From the NCBI GenBank assembly GCA_030374765.1, contig JARGXX010000037.1, positions 1 to 64,000 of the forward strand: a DNA stretch of 64,000 nt, written 5' to 3'. The notes beneath the pieces were generated by a model. The model saw only the letters and a list, made by a program, of their open reading frames with translations, was not told where the DNA came from and ran no database searches. Positions 29,190 through 39,115 of this stretch are shown one piece after another (the stretch's first letter is position 1; each line of letters starts with the position of its first letter). The translations under genes were made by a program, and so were the position numbers. Source of the DNA: Agarophyton chilense. Its lineage: Eukaryota > Rhodophyta > Florideophyceae > Gracilariales > Gracilariaceae.

Positions 29190-30183
29190 TCAGAAGTTTA
29201 CTATTGTCGCCAAGCTATGGACTCTACAATTGCCCGAAGGCGGAACTACGGAAAGCCCGAGGAGGGACCCGCCCCATCGTTGCGATTCTGACCCTGATGG
29301 TACGCCGAGGCGAAAGCCAACATCTGGCTCACATCCGTCATACCCGGGGGGAATCGGAATGCCTGCGTTCACGAGGCCTTGTCGCACACTATCCGCTTGC
29401 GGAGTGGCAACCGGCGCCTGCGAAAGGGTGTTCACACCCCACCCGGGGGGAGCAGATGGACCACCACCGGATGCATTCGCCGCCGCAGCTGAGGTCGTTC
29501 CCACTGGTTGGAAGGGTGCAGATGGCTCCACAGGGAGTACTACACTAGGAGCTGGCACTTCGTTATCCAACGCTGGATCGTCCAGGTCTACTGGAGACTC
29601 GTACTCGTAATCGTCGGTATAAATGAACCCCGTCGGGTGTCCCACCGGCATCGGTCGAGGCGAGTCAATCAGCGCCCGTGCTTGCGCCGCGCGGATGCGA
29701 ACCCCTTCGAAGGGATTGTAATAGACCCAGTTACCGGAGCCCGGATCGTACCGGCCAGGAGACTTGTCTCGCGCGGATCCTTCCCCTGCGGGTTGATTTG
29801 CCACTAGAACTCGATCCCATTGGGTGTTGTCGATCACGTCCAAGATTGGATACAGGTCCTGCACGTTGCTGGCCGAACCCAACGCTGGGACAAGGTCGAT
29901 CTGACGCATGATGGTCCGTAGCATCGGAGAAATCTCCACCCTGCTGGGGAGCTTCGTTGTCCGCCGGCGCGGAGGCCGATGGCCCCGAGAGTGGGTTGAT
30001 GACGTATGGGTTCATTCCCTTGAGAGGGCTAGTCGAAACCGCTGCTGCGAGAAGTTGCGTATCGCCGAAAGTCGGAGGAGTAGAAGAAAGTTGTACCGAT
30101 GTGCCGGTTTTGTGGCGATCCTCAGAAGTGGTGAAGGACCCCATTGGGAAAGAAGTATGTATAGTGATCGGAAAGTTAGACAC
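29190..30183 (-). pseudogene. Antisense open frame inside the gypsy element
   Basis: Between the chromodomain and the 3' LTR the minus strand carries two overlapping frames (29731-30183 and 29190-29939) that read as one protein of about 330 residues with one frame change near 29940. It starts MSNFPITIHTSF about 45 bases from the LTR edge and continues as Ser/Pro/Ala-rich sequence with a moderately conserved-looking middle (VQDLYPILDVIDNTQWDRV). The plus-strand frames here are short and broken. Antisense ORFs in this position are known from some plant LTR elements. Alternatively this is the start of gag from a second element in the opposite orientation, sharing the LTR. No domain is recognised. 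Confidence 0.45.
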
Positions 30184-30212
30184 CCGCGGCTTGGAATGTT
30201 CTTCCTCGTCTT

Positions 30213-30225
30213 AAGGAGGGGGAGA
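30213..30225 (+). promoter_or_regulatory. Polypurine tract of the gypsy element
   Basis: AAGGAGGGGGAGA stands directly before the TG that opens the LTR at 30226. This is the expected priming site for plus-strand DNA synthesis and supports a plus-strand orientation of the retrotransposon. Confidence 0.7.
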
Positions 30226-31220
30226 TGTAGAGCAACGCCCAGTTAAGGGATACTTGAAGATGCAACTCATAGAATGAGGATTGAACCCTCCGAGGGTTAT
30301 GATTAGGATTTCCTCTACGGTGTGCTGAGGTGGCACTGTTTTCTGGTTATATTTCTGTAGGCCAATGCCCCCAAGGGGGAAAACCTACGAAGACGTCCGG
30401 ATCTTCCTCTCACGAGGTAACCGGCGCGGTAGAGCCCTCCCAGGGATCGGCGCGCAATGCCGGGTGTAAGCCAGAGCCGAACCGTCGCGACGGGCGCAGG
30501 GAGGCTGAAAGAAGCCGAGAATATCCGCCGAAGCGGTGCTTGCGTATCCTCTGAGGAGGCAAAACCCACGAGAGTGGCGAGCACGACAGGTGTCAGTGCG
30601 AGCCGCAAGAGCGGGAATTGCCCAATGAAGGGGAGGAAAAGGGAAGGAAAATGGGAACGGAGGCAAGAGGGCGAGGTTGACCACGAGTCGCAAGAGGGGA
30701 CTCGGGAATAGCCGGCACTGCCGGGTGTAGCAAACCGTATAAACGGGCGGAACCACGAAGTGGGAATAGATACCCAACACACGAAGGCTGCTTGAACGTC
30801 CAAGGGGGTTGGGAAGCCGTGCACCACGGGAAATCCCTCCGCAAGGAGTTGTATATCCGCGCAGGCGATTCGACTTAGAGCCAAGATCTGGAAGACCAAG
30901 ATCACCCTTGTTGGGGAGACTTTACTGGACCGGCGGCCGCGAGGCCGGCGGCCTAAGTACTGTAGTCACCGCAGAATACAATAACTAAAGTCTATCCTAA
31001 ATAGCTAAATGTCCGTCTAACAAAAGGGGCCAATCTGGCGGCCACGTGTCGCGCGGGCGCTGCGGCCACGTGTATGGCACCCGGTCCCGCCGGTGCATCA
31101 CCGGCGTTCCGGGTGTCGCCGTGAAAGCGGATTACTCCTACTCATAACGAGGTTGCACGCCGGAGGCTCCCGAAAAAACATTAGTCCCCAAAAACCTCCC
31201 TGGAGGACGTTGCTCTTCTA
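30226..31220 (+). mobile_element. 3' LTR of the gypsy element
   Basis: It starts TGTAGAGCAACGCC right after the polypurine tract. The end is uncertain: GACGTTGCTCTTCTA at about 31206-31220 is an imperfect inverse of the start, which would make an LTR of about 1 kb. If the LTR instead includes unit B it ends with TCTTCA at 31565. The matching 5' LTR is not in the window; block 22193-23082 is only a distant relative. Confidence 0.6.
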
Positions 31221-31565
31221 AGCTATAGATCTTGTTCCGAGGATACCCTCTAATGTTGCGCGTTTACCGCTCTTTTTCTACAGCTCTGTGTGTTTGTGTT
31301 TTTGCTGTTTCTTTGTTGTTATTTCTACTGTTACCTGGTTATTTTTGTTATCCCAAGGGTTGTCAAGCCGATCTCGTGTGGATTTTGTACCACCGTATCT
31401 GAACAGCCGACTCGTGAATACGCGTATTTTCTCCATTGTTCAGGCAAACCTGATTGCTTTCCGCACACTCTCTTATTAACTAAGAACCGTTGCTCGTAAG
31501 GCGACACCCGCTCCTCGCGGTTATTTCTGTGGATACCCACTGCACCGAGACCTATGCAGTCTTCA
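31221..31565 (+). repeat. Unit B, right copy
   Basis: This continuous 345 bp block matches, in reverse complement, 21905-22192 plus 23083-23150. It ends GAGACCTATGCAGTCTTCA. It may be the U5 end of the LTR or a separate element; its inverted partner 9.6 kb away gives the whole region long terminal inverted repeats. Confidence 0.65.
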
Positions 31566-32742
31566 GGGGAATACTTCAGCTACCTCGTAACGATGGTTGA
31601 GTCAGGATTTGATAGGCGGATCTTCGAGATTGCATCACTATCTTGCTTTCACTGTTTTTTGTGCTTGAAGCGGACAGAATAATTTTCGTTTCTTCTTTTT
31701 TTGCTTAGGAGCGGTTTTAATGTGTCGTAGATTGCCTATTGTACCTGGTATTATACTGATTATATCAAATTCATTGCGCCCCTGGAAATGAAACGAATTC
31801 GTCAGTGGCACAGTGCAGTACAATAGCCTTTTCGTCCTGCGGTTTAGTGCTCGACGGGCATTTCTACTGACACTGTGTTACAATTAGTGGATACGGAATA
31901 AAGTACAAAATCAATGGAGCTCTCAACGTTACTGACGCGAATAGACATGAACACAAGATAAAAATCATAAGAGTGCTAAGCGTCACTGAAAAATGTTCGA
32001 ATAAAATTGGAGAGCCAAAAAAGAACAACCCAGAAGCAAATGTCAGCTGGGATAAACATTAGCTCTTTCACATCTGAGGTCCTGGCGATTCTGAATGCAG
32101 CTCAAAATCAGTCCTAAACGGTCACTGGCCGCCTACAAATTCTGGCGGACTCTGGTCCAACACTTGATGCTTCGAAAAAAAATCTAAAGCAAACAAATGC
32201 TCACCTACAGAAACTAGCAAAGAGCTTGAAAACGGCGAATCGAAAATATACTGTTCATGTTATATGGGATTTTAAGCCACTGCGGAAAGAAAGAGAACGA
32301 TTGAAAAAATCTAATTTGTTAACATCAATTGAAGAACAGTTTTAAAGTAGAAAAACAATTCTTTGACGTGAAATAAAGATACAGTGGGATAGTATCACAA
32401 GTAAGCTGAATTTCGTTTCTTGCGGATTTTTTGTTTGGACAAGTACTTTTTTTTCCCCCCTTCATCCGGTGCAGATGTAAGCAGCCGGCAACTGCTTACT
32501 GAACAGCCGGACCGGGTTTTGGCGGTGCGGGGAGCGCAATGGAAACACAGCGGGCAGGGAGGCGCTGTGCGAAGCGCAGCAGCGTGCTCTCATGGCAGCA
32601 ACGCGTGTCTACCGCCTCCCCCACGCTCTGCGTTGGACCACCGCCGCCACCACCACCACCCCGTCGCGCTCAACGTCCCGCCCTCCCCCGCCGCGCGTCC
32701 GCGCCGCGTCCTTCCGTCGCCGGCGTCTTCGACGTGGCCGCC
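31566..32742. other. Intergenic region and promoter of BRWD-like gene
   Basis: No credible gene in 31566-32500. The last 200 bases turn GC-rich. An in-frame ATG at 32539 exists, but the sequence that follows is low-complexity (Arg/Pro), while the ATG at 32743 sits in a perfect Kozak setting (GCCGCCATG). Confidence 0.4.
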
Positions 32743-35700
32743 ATGCCCAACGCCCCGCAGCCGCCGGGCGACGAGCTGGTGTTCTTGGCGCTGCACTATC
32801 TGCATTCGTACGATGAGCACCCCGCCGTCGATGACGCGCTACGCGCGCTAGAGCACGCGCTCGCGTCGTTGCGCCAGCTCCCCCAAGTGCCCGACCCCAC
32901 CGGCCAGACTCTGCTGCCGCTCACATATCGTCAGTGTGTGCGTCGCTTCTCACATGTGCCGCGTTCATTTCTTCGTCAGCTGTTGGCGGCGTCGCTGCCC
33001 GCCGCCACCGGCGCACTCGCCCCCGCCACGCTGCTGGCCACCGGTCGCTTTTCCGCTGCCCCTTCCTCGCGCAGGCGTGCGCTACCGCCGCCGCGCCGTT
33101 CTGTGGTGCGCTCCTCGCCGTTGTGCGGCCGCGTGCTGCCCATGTTGCGCGATGCCGCCGTGCGCGCTACGCAGCCGTCGTTGCAGCCGTTGTCTCTCAC
33201 GCTTCTGCCGCCCGCCTTCCGCAAGCTTAAACGTCTGGTCGGCCACCACTTCCCAGTCTTCACCACCCTTTTCGACCACTCCGCGCGTCTAATCGTCACC
33301 GGCAGCGACGATAACCTCATCAAGGTATGGTGCGCCCACACGGCCTTTCTTCAACATACCTTGCGTGGCCACGACAGCAATCTCGTCGAGCTTGTCATGC
33401 ATCCCACAAAGCCGCACGTCATCTCAGCGAGCAGCGACACCACGCTTCGTGTATGGGACCTCACTACCGGTGCCGCGTTGCACGTGTTGGATGGAGGCGC
33501 CAAGGAGGTCAATGCCGTGCAGTGCAGCCCGTGCCCCGACCGTCCTTACCTCGTGTCTGGCGGCGCCGACGGCTCCGTGCGCCTGTGGAATGCTGATTAT
33601 TTCGATGCTGGCTACATTCGCATCCCCACTCCCAACCGCCCACCATCTCGTTGCGTAGCTGATTCGCTGCTCAACGCCCGTGCTGCTGCTACGTCTGCCA
33701 CTGCTCCTCCCTCTCCCCTGCCCGGTTCTGCCCAACCGCCTTCTGCTACCGTCTCTGCAGCAGCCCTCTCTGCCCCGCCGCCTTTGCTGCCGCAATCTGC
33801 GGCTGCTACTGCTGCCTCTGCTTCTGCTGCTACTGCTGCTACTGCTGCTACTGCTGCTACTGCTGCTGCTGCTGCCGCATTGCTGCCCGCAGTTGGAGCC
33901 CCTCCTGAGCATTCTCGGAATGGAGCCGCGCACAGCATGGTCAGCAGCACGCCCACCTACGAAGTGCTTAGCGTATGTTTTAATGCGGGCGCCACTCGTC
34001 TGGCCGTAAGCGGTACGGACTGCGTTGCTCACGTTTACGCAATCGACAAGCCGCAGTCAAAAGATTCCGTGCTACCTCATGTGCGTCTACTCACTTCTTT
34101 GCGCGGTCACTCTGAATTCATCAGCCAAGTCCTTTTCTCGCGAAATGGCAGCGCCATAGTCACCGCTTGTAGAGATGGAACTGCCAGAATATGGAACCGC
34201 ACGAAAGCTAGGCTTCCGCCCGCCCGGAACAGAGCGGCTTCAGTCGAGGGCATGGGTTCTTGGAGTTATAAGGTTCTTGATTGCCGCTCTCAAATACAAG
34301 CTGATGCCCCAAGCATGCTCAGCGGTGCAGCCTCTGCATCGGCTTGTGGTAGTATTGTGCCGCGAATGCGTCGTGCCGTCTTTCCGGTGTCCGTATGTGC
34401 CGTGCTTTGGTCGCTTGACGATCGCTATGTGTTCACTGCAACGTCAGATTCAAAAATTCGTATCTGGCACGCTGCAACTGGCCAGCTCGCCCGCGTTTTG
34501 CATGCTCATGAAGGCGAAATCTATGTTCTGGATTGCCATCCGTTGAATGGTCGTATCTTGTTGTCTGGTGGGTATGATGGTCAAGTCATTTTGTGGGATG
34601 TCGAAACTGGCGCCAAGCTGTGCTCGTTTTCGATTGCGGAGCAGAGAGCACCGGAGGCCTCACATGGTGGTCTGCCCATGCTTGTGAAAGCGCCGAAAAT
34701 CATTGACGGTCAGTTTTCAGCCGATGGTTTGAGCTTTGTTGTCGCGGACACCTCCGGGGCAATCAATCTGTTTGGCATTGACTCAGGTGAAGCAACTGCC
34801 ATCGCTCCAGAGGAGCAATTCTTTGCAAATGACTGTGCTCCTTTTCAAAGGGATGCAGAGCAACGTGCGGTTGATGAAAGCACAGGCGTCTTGCTACACC
34901 TCGTGCCGAAGGGAAGATTGTGCGACAAGGAGCTGCGTCCGCATCCTCCGGAATTGCAGCCCAGCACAGCTCCTTCTGCTCTGGCTTTTGGTAAACTTGG
35001 TGCTAAGTCTGAAAATGACAATCAGCAAATGGCTGTATCATTCAAATCAACAAGCTATGCTCGTGATCCCAGCTTCAATGCCTTGTTGAAGCGCGCAAGA
35101 GAGTTTCGGGAGAACCAAGAGATGGAGGAGCGGCGGCTGCTGAGAGAAGCGAGAAATACCCGTCGCCGGATGATTATGGAGCGGGAGCGGGTGGCCCTCG
35201 AGAAAGCTGATGGTCCTTTGCACATCCCACTCCGCGATTTTGAAGCCCCTGATTCTGACTATGAGGGTTCAGACGAAGATTTTGATGGCGACGCCTTCCT
35301 GTCAGATGACTCCGACACGAGTTCCTCCGATGATGAAGAGGAGCAGGACGATGATCCAGATGATAAGGATGAAGACGAGGATGATACGTGTGAGAACGAA
35401 AAAGGGGACGAAATACGACCAGTGAGCAGAAAGCGACGAAGAACTGTAACAAGTGCTAGTGAGAAGGAAACCTCCGAACATGTTACACCCCATGCAAGAC
35501 GCACCATACGGAAACAAAGTGACTCGTCTCAAGGCAATCTGAGAAATGAAATGCTGCCTTCTCTAGAAAGTGGTCGCCCGTATGGAATGAAAAGAGCTTT
35601 ATTTGAGGTTCTCACAGATGGAGGTCGTGTGGACAAACCTTTTTCTGCGGGCGAACAGAAACCGGTTGTTGACGTCACTGGAGAAAAACCAACGACACAA

Positions 35701-38700
35701 TCTTTGCTCGAAGGAAAGCCTCATGTCTGCGACGTAGTGAAAGGTTCTCCCCAAAATGCAGACTCCCACTCACTCCGAATGGCCGTTTCGCATTTGGGTT
35801 CCGCTCCAAAGCTAGCCGGAGCATCTGCTCACAGTCGAAAAAGGATGCGTATATTTACCGGAAACACTGCTTCGCAAGCTACAGCGACGGAGCCACCCCC
35901 TGCGAGGATTGGAGAGGCGAGGGATGGGCACGTTCTTGGAGCTGTGGATTTCGCTGCCGACTCTCACGCAGATGCGCTACATCAAACTCGAAGTGATGTT
36001 CGAGGCGGAGCTCAGAGCGTTGGATCCTGCTACGGGCGCGTGAATCAAACAGAAGCTGGGGGGAATGTAGTGTCTCAAGTTCCGCTCAACCCATCATTCA
36101 CGAGCGAAAGAGTCGACATGAAAAGGCCAAACGCAGCGGTCTTCAAGCCCGTCGAAGACCACCAAGGAGACAGTGCGAGCTGCTTTCGTCCACACCCCAT
36201 AATGCCAGATCTCGATTCTCGGAGTCGGAGTTCTCCTCATGAGCGAAGTCAACACCAGCCCTTCGTCGATGGTTCTCCCCATGGTGATAGCAAGGTTGAT
36301 GGGCTGAACACAAATAAGGGCAATGGAAACGAGAAGAGTATATTGTCAAATTTTCCAGGCCGTTTAACACGACGTCAACGCCGTGAAAGAACAAGAAACG
36401 GTGCCGAAAATGAAGATCCAATGGAGAAGAACGACATCGTAGTCGACATTGACGAAGTCGCTCAGCGAGAACTCGAGATTCTGGAGGCACAGCGAAACCA
36501 CAGATTTCGCAAGAAAAGAAGGCGAAAACATTCAAGCGACAATAGCGATGACTGTTTTTCGAGTGATGATCCTGACAAACGAGGGAAGGGGGCTGACCCA
36601 AGAGTTTTCGGTCTTCGTATGCGACCCACTCGAAGAAATTCAAAAAGCGAAGACCTCATGTTGTCGAAAGAGCGGCTAGCCGGTGCCCGTGGGAATGATG
36701 TAAAGTCTTTGGAGGTCTCGACGTGGCTGAGATCAACGTCTACTCCGTATACATATGTTCCGCAGCTTGGGGATGATGTCATTTATTTCCCAGGTGGACA
36801 TGTTACGGCAATGGAAGTGTCTAGGTCTTCTGGACTTGATCCACTGCTAGACAAAGCTGAGTTTAGGAAGAAGGGGTTAGAGGTTCTTGACGGAAATTCA
36901 TTTGGAAAAGATCAAACCCCTCTCCGCTTCCAGATTGTGGATTTGCAATATGAGTTCCCCACTTTACTTGCACCGAAAGGAAGAAGCGTAGGGTCGCGAA
37001 GGGGAGGAAAAAGGCGACTGGATGGGAGTGACGTGAAGCCGAAGACGAAGGTTATCTTGACGTTGAATCTACTTTCTTCTCTGCGACGTCGCTTGGGACA
37101 AACTAATTCATTTGTCCTCTCTTATTTCCCAGTCGATGCACCTGAGTATCTGGTATTAACCAGTCGTGTAGATGCTGCCCTAAATCGAACGTGGAAGCCT
37201 TCCGATCGTTTCCGAATTTTGTTCTTGAATGAGAAGAGAGCGTGGCAATATTACACAGGGAAAGTGAGATCTGTGAAGTCCACTATACGTACAACAAAGT
37301 GGAACTCGATCGAGGTTGAGTACGATAATGAGAGTGGTCGCGAGAAGGAAAACGTCGACCTCGTATCTCCATGGGAGCTAGAGCCACTTGACTTGCTTGA
37401 AGGTCCGAAGAACATTCACTACCATCATGGAAGCACTTTAAAGGCTTCCACGGTCGAGCCTGGTTTGTTGCCGGCCATTGCACGAGAACTAGAAGTGATG
37501 AAACAAGGTGAATCAGATTGGAGATCTCAGCTGTTGTGGCTGGAGACAAGCATCTCTCTTGCTTCTATTCCTGGGTATTGTGCTGTGATCCCTTGCCCCA
37601 TGGATTTGAACACCGTTCTTGTTCGTTTGTGCACTGGGTATTATCGGCATTTCGTGGCGTTTCGTTTTGACGTTTCATTGCTGAGAACTAACGCTGTACA
37701 CTATCACGGGTCGAAGTCTGAGGCAGGTAGATTGGCGAACACGGCGTTTGCACGAATCATTGACGTCGCAGATAAGGTCCGTTCGCAGTTCACATTTCCA
37801 TGGATACCATTTCAGCAAATACAGGCAATGCCACTCGGAACCAATGTTGCAGGACAATCTGCAGGCCGGTTGATTTGTCCTCATCCATCACAAATGGAAT
37901 TAAGTGCGTTTCATGGGATCCCATCTGCACATACTCCACTGATACCCACAACGCCCCATCCGCCAGTTCCAATAACTCCAAGAGATTCTGTAAGTGGCAT
38001 TACTACACCTGTTCTCAATCCGGAGAATACTAGTCCGCCCATCTTAAGCCACAACCAACGAGCGTGGAATCCCATGCTTCGCTTTGGTAGCCCACAAGTA
38101 CAAACTCCTGGTTCCATGAGTCACCCCATATCAAGCATGGGCCTCCCACCGGCACTGCCGGGAATGCATCTTCAAGGGACGTCGGCAAGACCTGCTGGAA
38201 GCGGTCCGAGACCCACCAATCGCGGTCAGGGAGCAAGCCAAGGGGCGGCCGCTGGTCGTAGGATAAGCAGAGGACAAGGTTTATCAGCGAGCGTAGTTAC
38301 CACTGCAATTACCCCCCCCGTCAATGGTGGAAATCCACAGGGTGTCGCTCTTGCCACTCCTCAAGGTAACCCTCAAGTGCAATCAGGTGCCGCAAGGATG
38401 GTCACAAACTCAACACAATCAAATGCCACACAGCGTCATCAAATGCGTTTACCGATCCCGAATGGACTTGTGCGGAGCCCAACTAGACCTCGTCCAGGCT
38501 CTGGGTTGTTTCCGATTCCGCCATCTGCAGATTTGGAAAGTGCATCAAAAGCTGGGGGTAACATAGCCTCGTCTCTACCCGAACATCTTGTCCACCATGG
38601 CACCGGCGTTCGCGCTGGTACATCGCACACAAATTTGCGTTCCCCTCTGGCGTTACAAACCCGACCTACACGGGCCGGTAGTACCGCTGGAGAAGGCGGT

Positions 38701-39036
38701 GCCAACAGTTGGGCAAGAAGTATGGAAGGCGCAGGTGGTATGTTTCATAATCAAGCATCCACATCAGACAGTCACCTTCCTGTCAGAGTCCATGGAAGAT
38801 CCCGGAGTCCCATATCCCCAACCCCAATTGGGACTGACGCATCTCACCAAACGCAAGGACGCAACACGTTCGGTGTTGCCAATGCTGGGGCGCGGTATCA
38901 AGAATATTCAACTTTGTCAATGGCTGCTGCTGAGTCGACTATAAGCTATGGTGGTACAGAGGTTGCTCAACACGCTGCTACGGCTGAGTCAGCTGACGTT
39001 ACACCAACCTCGAGACAAAGGCGAACAACCTCTTAA
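32743..39036 (+). CDS. BRWD/PHIP-like WD40-bromodomain protein
   Basis: 2097 residues from ATG 32743. The order of domains is that of BRWD1/2/3 (PHIP). First comes an N-terminal helical region (ELVFLALHYLHS ... TYRQCVRRFSHVPRSFLRQL). Eight WD40 repeats follow (about 160-680: SDDNLIKVW, GHDSNLVELVMHP, VSGGADGSVRLWN, TACRDGTARIWN, LLSGGYDGQVILWD). Then an acidic stretch (830-885) and a PHIP-type Tudor-like middle domain around LGDDVIYFPGGHV and FRILFLNEKRAWQYYTG. Last is a bromodomain-like fold at about 1596-1680 (VIPCPMDLNTVLVRL, RTNAVHYHG) and a long disordered tail. Animal homologues read methylated or acetylated histones and act as CRL4 substrate receptors. The bromodomain Asn (in TNAVHYH) is kept. 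WD repeats 3 and 4 are separated by a long Ala/Thr-rich insertion. A single exon of 6.3 kb. Confidence 0.88.
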   Translation: MPNAPQPPGDELVFLALHYLHSYDEHPAVDDALRALEHALASLRQLPQVPDPTGQTLLPLTYRQCVRRFSHVPRSFLRQLLAASLPAATGALAPATLLATGRFSAAPSSRRRALPPPRRSVVRSSPLCGRVLPMLRDAAVRATQPSLQPLSLTLLPPAFRKLKRLVGHHFPVFTTLFDHSARLIVTGSDDNLIKVWCAHTAFLQHTLRGHDSNLVELVMHPTKPHVISASSDTTLRVWDLTTGAALHVLDGGAKEVNAVQCSPCPDRPYLVSGGADGSVRLWNADYFDAGYIRIPTPNRPPSRCVADSLLNARAAATSATAPPSPLPGSAQPPSATVSAAALSAPPPLLPQSAAATAASASAATAATAATAATAAAAAALLPAVGAPPEHSRNGAAHSMVSSTPTYEVLSVCFNAGATRLAVSGTDCVAHVYAIDKPQSKDSVLPHVRLLTSLRGHSEFISQVLFSRNGSAIVTACRDGTARIWNRTKARLPPARNRAASVEGMGSWSYKVLDCRSQIQADAPSMLSGAASASACGSIVPRMRRAVFPVSVCAVLWSLDDRYVFTATSDSKIRIWHAATGQLARVLHAHEGEIYVLDCHPLNGRILLSGGYDGQVILWDVETGAKLCSFSIAEQRAPEASHGGLPMLVKAPKIIDGQFSADGLSFVVADTSGAINLFGIDSGEATAIAPEEQFFANDCAPFQRDAEQRAVDESTGVLLHLVPKGRLCDKELRPHPPELQPSTAPSALAFGKLGAKSENDNQQMAVSFKSTSYARDPSFNALLKRAREFRENQEMEERRLLREARNTRRRMIMERERVALEKADGPLHIPLRDFEAPDSDYEGSDEDFDGDAFLSDDSDTSSSDDEEEQDDDPDDKDEDEDDTCENEKGDEIRPVSRKRRRTVTSASEKETSEHVTPHARRTIRKQSDSSQGNLRNEMLPSLESGRPYGMKRALFEVLTDGGRVDKPFSAGEQKPVVDVTGEKPTTQSLLEGKPHVCDVVKGSPQNADSHSLRMAVSHLGSAPKLAGASAHSRKRMRIFTGNTASQATATEPPPARIGEARDGHVLGAVDFAADSHADALHQTRSDVRGGAQSVGSCYGRVNQTEAGGNVVSQVPLNPSFTSERVDMKRPNAAVFKPVEDHQGDSASCFRPHPIMPDLDSRSRSSPHERSQHQPFVDGSPHGDSKVDGLNTNKGNGNEKSILSNFPGRLTRRQRRERTRNGAENEDPMEKNDIVVDIDEVAQRELEILEAQRNHRFRKKRRRKHSSDNSDDCFSSDDPDKRGKGADPRVFGLRMRPTRRNSKSEDLMLSKERLAGARGNDVKSLEVSTWLRSTSTPYTYVPQLGDDVIYFPGGHVTAMEVSRSSGLDPLLDKAEFRKKGLEVLDGNSFGKDQTPLRFQIVDLQYEFPTLLAPKGRSVGSRRGGKRRLDGSDVKPKTKVILTLNLLSSLRRRLGQTNSFVLSYFPVDAPEYLVLTSRVDAALNRTWKPSDRFRILFLNEKRAWQYYTGKVRSVKSTIRTTKWNSIEVEYDNESGREKENVDLVSPWELEPLDLLEGPKNIHYHHGSTLKASTVEPGLLPAIARELEVMKQGESDWRSQLLWLETSISLASIPGYCAVIPCPMDLNTVLVRLCTGYYRHFVAFRFDVSLLRTNAVHYHGSKSEAGRLANTAFARIIDVADKVRSQFTFPWIPFQQIQAMPLGTNVAGQSAGRLICPHPSQMELSAFHGIPSAHTPLIPTTPHPPVPITPRDSVSGITTPVLNPENTSPPILSHNQRAWNPMLRFGSPQVQTPGSMSHPISSMGLPPALPGMHLQGTSARPAGSGPRPTNRGQGASQGAAAGRRISRGQGLSASVVTTAITPPVNGGNPQGVALATPQGNPQVQSGAARMVTNSTQSNATQRHQMRLPIPNGLVRSPTRPRPGSGLFPIPPSADLESASKAGGNIASSLPEHLVHHGTGVRAGTSHTNLRSPLALQTRPTRAGSTAGEGGANSWARSMEGAGGMFHNQASTSDSHLPVRVHGRSRSPISPTPIGTDASHQTQGRNTFGVANAGARYQEYSTLSMAAAESTISYGGTEVAQHAATAESADVTPTSRQRRTTS
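33798..33880 (+). repeat. In-frame GCT/ACT triplet repeat
   Basis: GCTACTGCT units repeated about eight times encode an Ala/Thr run between WD repeats 3 and 4 of the BRWD-like protein. Such repeats can change length between strains. Confidence 0.85.
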
Positions 39037-39115
39037 CTTTTTGTATTCTAACTTCCGGCGCGAATCAACTTGTAAAGAATCCATTCACTTGTATGCCACG
39101 ATTCGGCCTCGATGT

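Noticed and set aside
29190-30225. Reading the antisense frame and LTR as proof of a complete minus-strand element
   Set aside because: The polypurine tract directly before 30226 and the pol orientation support a plus-strand LTR; no minus-strand primer-binding site was visible after the LTR edge.
32539-32742. 68-residue N-terminal extension of the BRWD-like protein
   Set aside because: Low-complexity Arg/Pro sequence; the ATG at 32743 has a perfect Kozak context and starts at the conserved helical region.
33424-34032. Ser/Arg-rich 202-codon minus-strand frame
   Set aside because: Shadow of the GCT/ACT triplet repeat in the BRWD-like gene; poly-Ser is the antisense reading of the Ala/Thr run.
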